A DNA stretch of 18,334 nucleotides from DASSUW01 sp036520135 (GTDB lineage Bacteria > Actinomycetota > Thermoleophilia > Solirubrobacterales > Solirubrobacteraceae), in NCBI GenBank assembly GCA_036520135.1, contig DATDKF010000383.1, positions 1-18,334 on the forward strand, in the 5' to 3' direction. Both the position numbers and the translations under genes were made by a program. The notes beneath the pieces are model-generated. The model did no database searches. It saw only the letters and a program-made list of their open reading frames with translations, and was not told where the DNA came from. The stretch's first letter is position 1; the number at the start of each line of letters is the position of its first letter. Shown in pieces: positions 9,277 to 17,420 of the stretch.

Positions 9277-9300
9277 GGGAGGGGGACAGGTCCCCCTCCC
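9277..9300. repeat. Perfect 11-base-pair palindrome
   Basis: GGGAGGGGGAC and GTCCCCCTCCC are perfect reverse complements around a 2-base centre. The inner core GGGGAC..GTCCCC also occurs in the double palindrome near 17341, so the two may belong to one REP-like family. At the left edge of a putative mobile element it could be a recognition hairpin, or it could stop transcription into the element. Confidence 0.75.
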
Positions 9301-9329
9301 GGCCTCCCCCTGGTGGCGGGCTGGGCGTC

Positions 9330-9348
9330 GGGCGGGCAAAGCCCGCCC
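9330..9348. repeat. Perfect 8-base-pair hairpin just upstream of the 536-residue ORF
   Basis: GGGCGGGC, loop AAA, GCCCGCCC. The stem ends 20 bases before the ATG at 9369 and could affect translation or transcription of the ORF, or form part of the element end. No T-run follows on the plus strand, so it is not a canonical intrinsic terminator. Confidence 0.7.
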
Positions 9349-9368
9349 TCGCGGTGGATCCTGCGCTG

Positions 9369-10979
9369 ATGGCGAGCGTGGCGAACATCAATGAGGTCCT
9401 CGGCGGGCATGTCGCGCTGGAGATCGAGTGCGTCGATCGGCTGTATCTGAACGCGTACGTGCCGAAGCTGCAGGTGGGTGGTCAGGTCGTGCGCTTCATC
9501 ACCGGGCACCTGGGCAAGCCGATCCCGTCGGCCGCGCTGCTGGGAACGATCGGCAACCGCTTCCGCCGTGAGGTCAAGGCGTTCGCCGCCAACCACGGGA
9601 TCCCGATCTTGCAGCTCAACAAGCCTGACCGCACGCGTTGGGGTGACCGCAAGCTCGATCACCTCCGCCCGTATCTGGAGGCCGCGGAGCGCGAGCGGCG
9701 CTTCGGGGTCGTGGCGATCGTGGCCTGCCAGGAGTTCCAGTGGGTCATCAGCGCCCGCAACCGCGCCAGCAAGCCGAAGGCGGTGTGCTTTGAGTTCTTC
9801 AAGGAGGAGCGCCGCGTCGGCGTCTACTACTTCTACGTCCTCGACCCGGACTTCGGGCCCGGCTTCATCAAGATCTGCACCTACTTCCCCTATCCGGCGA
9901 AGGTCTGGGTCAACGGGCACGAGTGGGCCAAGCGCCAGGCCGACCAGGCCGGCATCGACTACACGTCGCTGTCCAACGGCTTCGCCGCCTGCCCCGAACC
10001 GGAGCGGTTGCAAGCGATCTGCGACAGCTTCGGCCCGCAGCACGTGCAGTGGTTCTTCGATCGCTGGATCGGCGCGATCCCGACCCCGTTCACCAAGGCC
10101 GACCGTGACGCGGGCTACTGGTGGGAGCTCTCGATGCGCCAGGTCGAGGTGTCGCGCACGATCGTCTTCGACGACCCTCGCCGCGCCCGCTCGTTCTTCG
10201 AAGCCCTCGTCGCGGACAACATTGGCATCGGACGCCCCGAACAGATCGCGATCGTGTTCGCTGGCCGCCTGCGCAGGCCCGCCAAGCGCCCATCGCGCAC
10301 CCGCGTCTTCGATCCCGGTACCGACGTCAAGATCGACTTCTCCTACAAGCACTCCCGCATCAAGCAATACCTCAAGGACGCACGCGCGCTGCGGATCGAG
10401 GCCGTCATCAACAAACCCGACGACCTCGGTGTCGGCCGGCGCTTGGAGCACCTCCCCGAACTGATCGCCAAGGCCCGCGCCGTCAACGACCGGCTGCTTA
10501 TCATCGAGCGGGCCGGTCAGAGCTGTGCCATCGGCTCTGCGCTGTTTGAGCGCATCCACCAGCCCTACCACCGAGAGGGCCATCGAACCGGAGCGCTGCG
10601 CTTCGGGGATTCACGCGCCATGGCTCTGGCCGGCGCCCTGCACATCCTGCTGCACGCCGTCACCGGCTTCACCAACAAAAGCCTTCGCGGGCACGTCGCC
10701 GGACTCCTCGGCCAGCCATACAGCGCCAGCAAGATGAGCTACGACCTGCGTCGCCTACGCCTGCACGGCCTCATCGAGCGGCTCCCTCGCAGCAACACCT
10801 ACCTGCTCACGCCCGACGGCATCCGCGTCGCCGTCTTCTACAGCAAGCTCCAAGACCGCCTGCTGCGGCCATTGCTAGACGCCGACAAGCCGCCCGCCCC
10901 ACCCGAAGTCCGCCGCGCGCTCACCACGCTCGAAACGGCCGTCAACAACTACACCCACGACGCCCGACTCGCCGCATGA
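9369..10979 (+). CDS. Uncharacterised 536-residue protein with C-terminal winged-helix-like region
   Basis: I recognise the type (a conserved ~540-residue actinobacterial protein with an N-terminal INEVLxGHVxLxxEC opening) but know no demonstrated function. The N-terminal half has conserved aromatic and acidic blocks: LYLNAYVPKLQVGGQVV, YFYVLDPDFGPGFIKI and KVWVNGHEWAKRQ. The middle has YWWELSMRQVEVSRTIVFDD and a basic HSRIKQYLKDARALRIE. The C-terminus (about 435-500) looks like a MarR-type winged helix: FTNKSLRGHVAGLL, SYDLRRLRLHGLI and YLLTPDG, which suggests DNA binding. No signal peptide or membrane span. GTG at 9354 and GTG at 9384 are alternative starts. It could be an unusual transposase or recombinase, or a passenger or regulator. 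It interrupts the diguanylate cyclase locus and opposes all genes on both sides. Confidence 0.8.
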   Translation: MASVANINEVLGGHVALEIECVDRLYLNAYVPKLQVGGQVVRFITGHLGKPIPSAALLGTIGNRFRREVKAFAANHGIPILQLNKPDRTRWGDRKLDHLRPYLEAAERERRFGVVAIVACQEFQWVISARNRASKPKAVCFEFFKEERRVGVYYFYVLDPDFGPGFIKICTYFPYPAKVWVNGHEWAKRQADQAGIDYTSLSNGFAACPEPERLQAICDSFGPQHVQWFFDRWIGAIPTPFTKADRDAGYWWELSMRQVEVSRTIVFDDPRRARSFFEALVADNIGIGRPEQIAIVFAGRLRRPAKRPSRTRVFDPGTDVKIDFSYKHSRIKQYLKDARALRIEAVINKPDDLGVGRRLEHLPELIAKARAVNDRLLIIERAGQSCAIGSALFERIHQPYHREGHRTGALRFGDSRAMALAGALHILLHAVTGFTNKSLRGHVAGLLGQPYSASKMSYDLRRLRLHGLIERLPRSNTYLLTPDGIRVAVFYSKLQDRLLRPLLDADKPPAPPEVRRALTTLETAVNNYTHDARLAA

Positions 10980-11019
10980 AACTCGTCACAACTTCAAGCG
11001 TTCCGGCAACCAAGAAGGA

Positions 11020-11462
11020 CTAGCCCGGGAGGTCGCCGACGACCTCGATCGACGGGCAGTCCCGCCCGCGCGCGGCCGCCATGTCCGCGCGCAGGGCGGC
11101 CTCGACCTCCGGCGCGGCGCAGTAGGCCGCGAGCTCGGCGACCGGCAGGCCGGCCTGCGCGGCGGCGATCTCGAGCGTGTCCGAGTCGTCGAGCGGCTCG
11201 CCGGCCGCCGACAGGGCCTGCAGTGCGCCCAGGAGCGCCTGCTGGCGGTCGGGCCAGCGCAGGCCGGCGGCGACCACCGCGCGGCACGCGTGGATCGTCG
11301 CGTCGGTCCCCGGCTCGTGCGGCCACGGCCGCAGCCGCCGCTCGCGCAGCACGACCATCCGCACCTCCCAGGCGACCCGGTCGCCGTAGGCTGACCGCAG
11401 CCGCGTCCACTCGGGGGACGGCGGGCAGGCGGGGTCGGTGAAGAGCCGGACGCAGGCCGCGC

Positions 11463-11466
<4 letters not shown>
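11020..11466 (-). CDS. DsbA-family (FrnE-like) thioredoxin-fold protein
   Basis: A 148-residue protein starting VRLFTDPACPPSPEW, the first strand and active-site helix of DsbA/FrnE-type thioredoxin folds, with CPPS (Cys14, Ser17) in place of CxxC. A helical middle (about 55-110) follows, then a short end with DCPSIEVVGDLPG. It has no signal peptide and so is predicted to be cytoplasmic. One-cysteine variants of this family cannot form the usual internal disulfide and may act in monothiol chemistry or binding. The GTG start overlaps the ettA stop (GTGA), indicating translational coupling. The stop lies at the boundary of the putative mobile element, so some C-terminal residues could have been lost. 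The fold assignment is likely; the function is open. Confidence 0.72.
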
Positions 11467-13118
<1,652 letters not shown>

Positions 13119-13219
13119 CGGCGGTTGAGGATAGATCGCCCCCATGTAGAAGCCGGTGGGCCGAAATCCTGTCCGGTTGTCCATTCCAGGAATCGCCTGC
13201 TGTGGGCGATAAATGGGAT

Positions 13220-13954
13220 ATGCGGCCGTTGATCGGCGTGACCACTTCGGAGCTGCGCTCCAGCAGCGCCGGCACGCTGCGTCGCCACGGCGAGCCGCCG
13301 CACGCCGAGATGGCGCTCGGGATGACGTACCTGAAGGCGATCGAGGCCGCCGGCGGCATGCCGGTCGTGCTGCCGCCGCTCGGTGACGCCGAGGCCTTGC
13401 TCGAGCGGCTCGACGGCGTCTGCCTGTCCGGCGGCCCGGACCTCGATCCCGACGCTTACGGCGCGCTCGAGCGCCACGCCGAGCTGGGCCCGACCGAGCC
13501 CGACCTCGACGCGTTCGAGCTCGCGCTGGCGCGCGCCGCGGACGCGAGCGGCGTCCCGCTGCTCGGGATCTGCCGCGGCGCCCAGGCGCTCAACGTCGCC
13601 CGCGGCGGCTCGCTGCACCAGCACGTCCCGGCGCACCGCCAGACCGAGCCCGCGACCGCTACGACGCACTCCGTGCACGTCGAGGCCGGCACGCGGCTGG
13701 CGCAGCTCGTCGGCACGCGGCCGCTGCGCGTGAACTCGTTCCACCACCAGGCCGTCGACGTCCTCGGCCGCGGCCTGCGCGCCGTCGCCCACGCCGCCGA
13801 CGGCACGATCGAGGCCGTCGAGGCGCCGGGGTCGCGGTTCGTGCTCGGCGTGCAGTGGCACGCCGAGGGCCTCGTGGGGCAGCCGCGCCATCGGGCGCTG
13901 TTCGAGGCGCTGCTGGCGGCCGCTGCCGCGCCCGCGGCGTTGCGGGCGGCCTGA
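13220..13954 (+). CDS. Class I glutamine-amidotransferase-like protein (PuuD/peptidase C26 type)
   Basis: A 244-residue cytoplasmic hydrolase predicted to cleave gamma-glutamyl amide bonds, as PuuD does with gamma-glutamyl-GABA. It opens with RPLIGVTTSE, has LSGGPDLDPDAYG (69-81), the nucleophile Cys118 in LGICRGAQALNV, NSFHHQAVD (172-180) and the catalytic His214/Glu216 in VQWHAEG. This is the order and spacing of free-standing C26 peptidases rather than of a synthase-bound amidotransferase. ATG at 13220 is preferred because it directly precedes the conserved first strand; GTG at 13202 would add six residues. Polyamine-degradation partners are not adjacent, so the actual substrate is uncertain. 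A long structured inverted repeat follows immediately. Confidence 0.9.
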   Translation: MRPLIGVTTSELRSSSAGTLRRHGEPPHAEMALGMTYLKAIEAAGGMPVVLPPLGDAEALLERLDGVCLSGGPDLDPDAYGALERHAELGPTEPDLDAFELALARAADASGVPLLGICRGAQALNVARGGSLHQHVPAHRQTEPATATTHSVHVEAGTRLAQLVGTRPLRVNSFHHQAVDVLGRGLRAVAHAADGTIEAVEAPGSRFVLGVQWHAEGLVGQPRHRALFEALLAAAAAPAALRAA

Positions 13955-13964
13955 ACGTCAATAC

Positions 13965-14139
13965 CGGCTGGGTAAGCGAGGTGGGGGATCGGCCGCGTCG
14001 GTGGTCCCTGGCGCGTTTACCGCGATATGCGCGGAAAAAGCGCCAGACGGCACCGCTTGGCGACTTTGCGTGCGTATGTCAGGCAAAGTCGCCAGGGACC
14101 GACCGCGAGGCCGATTCCCTCGCCTCCCTTACCCAGCCG
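13965..14139. repeat. 175-base nested inverted repeat (MITE-like or structured RNA)
   Basis: The outer arms CGGCTGGGTAAG (13965 on) and CTTACCCAGCCG (ending 14139) are exact complements. The pairing continues imperfectly inward, and GGTCCCTGGCG (14003-14013) matches CGCCAGGGACC (14090-14100). Inside are a hairpin at about 14010-14044 (CCGCG/CGCGG stem on GGCGC/GCGCC) and another at 14058-14094 with a perfect 12-base-pair stem (TGGCGACTTTGC/GCAAAGTCGCCA, 13-base loop). The inner and outer stems share the CGCCA segment, so two folds compete. It lies between two plus-strand genes and encodes no convincing protein. Confidence 0.85.
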
Positions 14140-14203
14140 AAGTTCGCCCGGACTAGGGACTCCCCCGATGCGAGCGCGACCGCCGCGCGGCGACGATGCG
14201 GCC

Positions 14204-15613
14204 ATGTCGCTCCTCCTGCCTCCCTCCGCTCCCGCGATCGCGCGCTTCTCCGGCACCCTCATCACCCCCGACGACGAGGGCTACGACGCCGCCCGCCGCG
14301 TCCACAACGGGATGATCGACCGGCGCCCGGCACTGATCGCCGTCTGCGAGTCGATCCCCGACGTCGCCGCGGCGCTCGCGTACGCTCGCGACCAGGACCT
14401 CGAGGTCGCGGTGCGGGCCGGCGGGCACGCGTCGCCCGGCTTCGGGACCACCGACGGCGGCATCCTCATCGACCTCCGCCCGCTGAAGGCGATCCACATC
14501 GACCCCGCGCGGCGGATCGCCTGGGTCCAGCCCGGCGTGCTGTGGGGCGAGCTCGACGCCGCCACGCAGGAGCACGGCCTCGCGGTCACCGGCGGCCGCG
14601 CGTCGTCGACCGGCGTTGCCGGCTTCACGCTCGGCTCGGGCAGCGGCTGGCTCGAGCGCAAGATGGGCCTGGCGGCCGACAACCTGCGCGCCGCGCGCGT
14701 GCTCACCGCCGACGGCCACATCGTCACCGCGTCGGCGACCGAGAACAGCGACCTCTTCTGGGGCCTGCGCGGGGGCGGCGGCAACTTCGGCATCGTCGTC
14801 GAGTTCGAGTTCGCGCTGCGCCCCGTCGGCCCGATCGTGCTCGGCGGGATGATGCTGTGGCCGCGCGAGCGCGCGGGCGAGGTGCTGCGCGCCTACCGCG
14901 ACCTGATGCGCGACGCCCCCGACGCCCTGTGCGGCGGCCTGGCGCTGATGACGGCGCCGCCGCTGCCGATGGTCCCGCCCGAGTTGCAGGGGCGGCCCGC
15001 GGTCGGCGTGCTCGTGGTCTACGCGGGCACGCCCGACCGCGGTGCCGAGCACATCGCGCCGCTGCGCGCGCTCGACCCGATGGTCGACGCGGTGCAGCCG
15101 ATGCCCTACGCCGCGGTGCAGACGATGCTCGACCCGCCGGAGGGCGTCGAGTCGCTGCGCGCGTACTACCGCTTCAGCTTCATCGACGAGCTGGCGGACG
15201 CGGCGATCGACACGATCGTCGCGGCCGCAGACGTCGCTCCGTCCCAGGCGTCGGCCGTCCTGCTCCAGCCGCTGGGCGGCGCCTACGGCCGCGTCGGCGC
15301 GATGGACACGGCGCTCGGCCACCGCGACGCCGACTGGGGCATGCAGGTCCTGGCGTCGTGGCTCGAGCCCGAGCGCGACACCGTCAACCGCACCTGGGTG
15401 CGTGCGTTCACCGACGCGCTGTCCCCCTGGGCGCGCCCGGCCGGGTTCCCGAACTTCATCGCCGACGCCGGCGACGCCGAGGGCGTCCGCCACGCGTACG
15501 GCGCCGAGCGCTACGCGCGCCTGGTCGAGGTCAAGGACCGCTGGGATCCGGACAACGTGTTCCGCCTCAACCACAACATCGCGCCGAGCGCATCCGTCCA
15601 AGACGCCGCTTGA
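14204..15613 (+). CDS. FAD-linked oxidoreductase, berberine-bridge-enzyme type
   Basis: A 469-residue flavoprotein with an N-terminal PCMH-type FAD domain and a C-terminal BBE segment. RAGGHASPGF contains His75, the usual 8-alpha-histidyl FAD attachment residue, followed by DGGILIDLRPL. The second covalent attachment site of bicovalent relatives (Cys in GxCPxxGxGG) reads GRASSTGVAG, with Ala133 in place of Cys, so single covalent attachment is expected. GSGSGWLERKMGLAADNL and GLRGGGGNFGIVVEFEF complete the FAD-binding part, and WDPDNVFRLNHNI is the BBE C-terminal signature. Relatives oxidise sugars, alcohols or secondary metabolites, and the substrate here is unknown. There is no signal peptide. 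ATG at 14204 is chosen; ATG at 14168 would add 12 basic residues of no family resemblance. The ABC exporter genes start 22 bases downstream. Confidence 0.93.
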   Translation: MSLLLPPSAPAIARFSGTLITPDDEGYDAARRVHNGMIDRRPALIAVCESIPDVAAALAYARDQDLEVAVRAGGHASPGFGTTDGGILIDLRPLKAIHIDPARRIAWVQPGVLWGELDAATQEHGLAVTGGRASSTGVAGFTLGSGSGWLERKMGLAADNLRAARVLTADGHIVTASATENSDLFWGLRGGGGNFGIVVEFEFALRPVGPIVLGGMMLWPRERAGEVLRAYRDLMRDAPDALCGGLALMTAPPLPMVPPELQGRPAVGVLVVYAGTPDRGAEHIAPLRALDPMVDAVQPMPYAAVQTMLDPPEGVESLRAYYRFSFIDELADAAIDTIVAAADVAPSQASAVLLQPLGGAYGRVGAMDTALGHRDADWGMQVLASWLEPERDTVNRTWVRAFTDALSPWARPAGFPNFIADAGDAEGVRHAYGAERYARLVEVKDRWDPDNVFRLNHNIAPSASVQDAA

Positions 15614-15635
15614 GGCGGCCGGTAGCGTCTGGGGA

Positions 15636-16544
15636 GTGTCGGCTCCTCCCCTCGCGATCCGCCTGCGCGGCGTCGTCAAGCGCTATGGCGCGATAACCGC
15701 GGTCGGCGGGCTCGACCTCGAGGTCCCAGAGGGCACGTGCATCGGCCTGCTCGGTCCCAACGGGGCGGGGAAGTCGACGACGATGAAGATGCTGACCGCG
15801 CAAGCGATCGCGGACGAGGGCGAGATCGAGGTCCTCGGCCTGACGCTGCCGGAGCAGTCGAAGGCGGCGCGCGCCCAGTGCGGCGTCGTGCCGCAGCTCG
15901 ACAACCTCGACACGACGCTCACGGTCGAGCAGAACCTCGTCGTCTTCGCGTTCCTTTACCGGATCGGCCGCCGCGAGCGCAGGGAGGCCGTCGAGCGCGC
16001 GCTGGCGATGGCGAACCTCGGCGACCGGCGCGACACGCGCGTCGACAAGCTGTCGGGCGGCATGCGCCGCCGGCTGCTGATCGCCCGCGCGCTCGTGCAC
16101 CGGCCGCGGCTGGTCCTGCTCGACGAGCCGACCGTCGGGCTCGATCCGCAGGTGCGCCAGGAGCTGTGGGCGCTGATCGACCAGCTGCGCGCCGAGGGCG
16201 TTTCGATCCTGATGTCGACCCATTACATCGAGGAGGCCGAGCGGCTGGCCGACCGGGTGACGATCATGTCGCACGGCAAGGCGGTCGCCGAGGGGCCGCC
16301 GCACGTGCTCGTGACCGAGCACGCCGGCGCGGAGGCGCTGGAGGTCTACGGGCCGCAGGCGCGGCTGCGCGAGGTCGAGGGGATCGCCGCGGCGGCGGGC
16401 CTGCGCACGCGCCGGACCGGCACGTCGGTGTCGCTCCTGCGGCTGGCCGACGTCAATGGCCACCTGCCCGAGCTGGACGGCGAGCGCCGCCCGGCGAACC
16501 TCGAGGACGTCTTCGTGCTGCTGACCGGCGAGGAGATCTCCTAG
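15636..16544 (+). CDS. ABC transporter ATP-binding protein (DrrA/NodI type)
   Basis: A 302-residue nucleotide-binding subunit of an ABC-2 exporter. Walker A GPNGAGKST (40-48), Q-loop VVPQLDNLD (84-92), signature LSGGM (139-143), Walker B LVLLDEPTVGLD with Asp163/Glu164, and H-loop STH (His196). The C-terminal ~80 residues after the catalytic core are typical of the drug-export and NodI branch (LEDVFVLLTGEEIS near the end). The GTG at 15636 sits just after GGGGA, and no ATG is available before the first conserved strand. The stop overlaps the permease start by one base, so the two subunits are almost certainly co-translated. The cargo could be a drug, lipid or polysaccharide and is not evident. 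The adjacent FAD oxidoreductase hints at a metabolite but does not prove it. Confidence 0.94.
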   Translation: MSAPPLAIRLRGVVKRYGAITAVGGLDLEVPEGTCIGLLGPNGAGKSTTMKMLTAQAIADEGEIEVLGLTLPEQSKAARAQCGVVPQLDNLDTTLTVEQNLVVFAFLYRIGRRERREAVERALAMANLGDRRDTRVDKLSGGMRRRLLIARALVHRPRLVLLDEPTVGLDPQVRQELWALIDQLRAEGVSILMSTHYIEEAERLADRVTIMSHGKAVAEGPPHVLVTEHAGAEALEVYGPQARLREVEGIAAAAGLRTRRTGTSVSLLRLADVNGHLPELDGERRPANLEDVFVLLTGEEIS

Positions 16545-17341
16545 TGGCCGCGCCCGCCGTTCGCCCCACGCGATTGGGCCGGCTGGAGCGCCCCGCGCTC
16601 CTCGGCGTGCTCGTGCGCGAGGTCATCAACTTCTCGTCCTACTGGCGCTCGACCACGTTCTCCGCGACCGTCGAGCCGACGATCTACCTGCTGGCGTTCG
16701 GCTTCGGTTTCGGCTCGCTGATCTCGACGATCGGCGGTTATCGCTACGTGGAGTTCGTCGGCACCGGCACCGTGGCGACCGCGGTGCTGTTCTCGTCGGC
16801 GTTCGCGGCGATGTTCGGGACGTTCATCAAGTACCAGTTCCAGCGCACCTACGACGCGATCCTCGCCGCGCCGGTCGACACCGAGGAGCTCGTCACCGCC
16901 GAGGCGCTGTGGATCGCCGCTCGCGCCGGGACCTATGGCTGCGTGCCGATGCTCGTCGCGATCATCTTCGGGCTCGATCCCGCCTGGGGGATGCTGCTGG
17001 TCCCGTTCTTCGGCGTCGTCGCCGGCTTCGGCTGGGCTTGCTTCGGGATCTGCATCGCCGGCAAGGCGAGCTCGATCGAGAACTTCAACTACGTGATCAG
17101 CGCGGTGCTCACGCCGCTGTTCCTTGTCGCCGGCACGTTCTTCCCGCTCGACCAGCTACCCGAATGGGCGCAGGTCCTCGGGGAGGTCAACCCGCTGCAC
17201 CACCTGGTCGAGCTCGTCCGCGGCGCGGCATTCGGCTTCGACGGGTGGGAGGACCTCGCGCGCCTGGCCTTCCTCGTCGGCTTCGGCGTGCTCACCTGGC
17301 GGCTCGCGATCCGCTGGATGACCAATAAATTGGTTGATTGA
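16544..17341 (+). CDS. ABC-2 type exporter permease
   Basis: A 265-residue membrane protein with about six helices, the usual size of a NodJ/DrrB-type ABC-2 permease. Helical stretches are at roughly 43-62, 75-95, 127-143, 148-172, 184-200 and 238-257. The conserved ABC-2 signature is present near the end: GTFFPLDQLPEWAQ followed by NPLHHLVELVRG (196-227), as is an amphipathic N-terminal segment with the EVINFSSYWRS coupling region. The GTG start is embedded in the stop of the ATPase gene (TAGTG). It would dimerise and pair with two copies of the neighbouring ATPase. Transcription probably ends in the double palindrome that begins at its stop codon. Confidence 0.93.
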   Translation: MAAPAVRPTRLGRLERPALLGVLVREVINFSSYWRSTTFSATVEPTIYLLAFGFGFGSLISTIGGYRYVEFVGTGTVATAVLFSSAFAAMFGTFIKYQFQRTYDAILAAPVDTEELVTAEALWIAARAGTYGCVPMLVAIIFGLDPAWGMLLVPFFGVVAGFGWACFGICIAGKASSIENFNYVISAVLTPLFLVAGTFFPLDQLPEWAQVLGEVNPLHHLVELVRGAAFGFDGWEDLARLAFLVGFGVLTWRLAIRWMTNKLVD

Positions 17342-17400
17342 GGGGACAGTCCCCCCTGTAGCGGCGCTTCGAGGCGCCACGGCAGGGGGACTGTCCCCTA
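17341..17400. terminator. Double palindrome between convergent genes (bidirectional terminator or REP-like repeat)
   Basis: AGGGGACAGTCCCCCCTGTAG (from 17341) is almost the reverse complement of the right arm CAGGGGGACTGTCCCCTA (ending at 17400). A small hairpin, GGCGCT-TCGA-GGCGCC, lies at the centre. Each arm is itself a palindrome (GGGGACAGTCCCC and GGGGACTGTCCCC). It sits exactly between the ends of the plus-strand exporter operon and the minus-strand HD-GYP gene, so a shared terminator role is reasonable, but there is no T-tract. The arm core matches the palindrome at 9277-9300. Confidence 0.7.
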
Positions 17401-17420
17401 CGCGTGGGGGGTTCGGCCCG

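Larger units (their letters stand above)
9265..9361. repeat. 97-base module bounded by an 8-base inverted repeat
   Basis: GGATCCAC at 9265-9272 is the exact reverse complement of GTGGATCC at 9354-9361. The two copies enclose a pair of strong hairpins and lie between the truncated diguanylate cyclase and the 536-residue ORF. The block may be the left end of a mobile element or a processing or termination structure. The inverted repeat is short enough that chance cannot be excluded. Confidence 0.45.
9265..11019 (+). mobile_element. Putative mobile element carrying one ORF of an uncharacterised family
   Basis: The block sits where a diguanylate cyclase gene loses its 5' half. It carries a hairpin-rich left end, one long ORF on the opposite strand to the genes around it, and somewhat more A/T-containing codons than the neighbours. 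A short sequence starting ACTAGC occurs near both ends (9271-9282 and 11019-11032). No known transposase motif, long terminal inverted repeat or clear target duplication was found. The ends are approximate. The mobility claim rests on the gene disruption and on my memory of closely similar multi-copy ORFs in other actinobacteria, so it remains an inference. Confidence 0.5.

Noticed and set aside
9369..10979. Assignment of the ORF to a named IS transposase family
   Set aside because: No DDE, HUH, serine or tyrosine recombinase signature could be placed with confidence.
13119..13219. Specific -35/-10 promoters between ettA and the amidotransferase gene
   Set aside because: The divergent spacer must hold promoters, but no hexamer pair with acceptable spacing was convincing by eye.
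14153..15679. 508-residue minus-strand ORF opposite the flavoenzyme
   Set aside because: Shadow frame of a gene with clear FAD-binding and BBE motifs.
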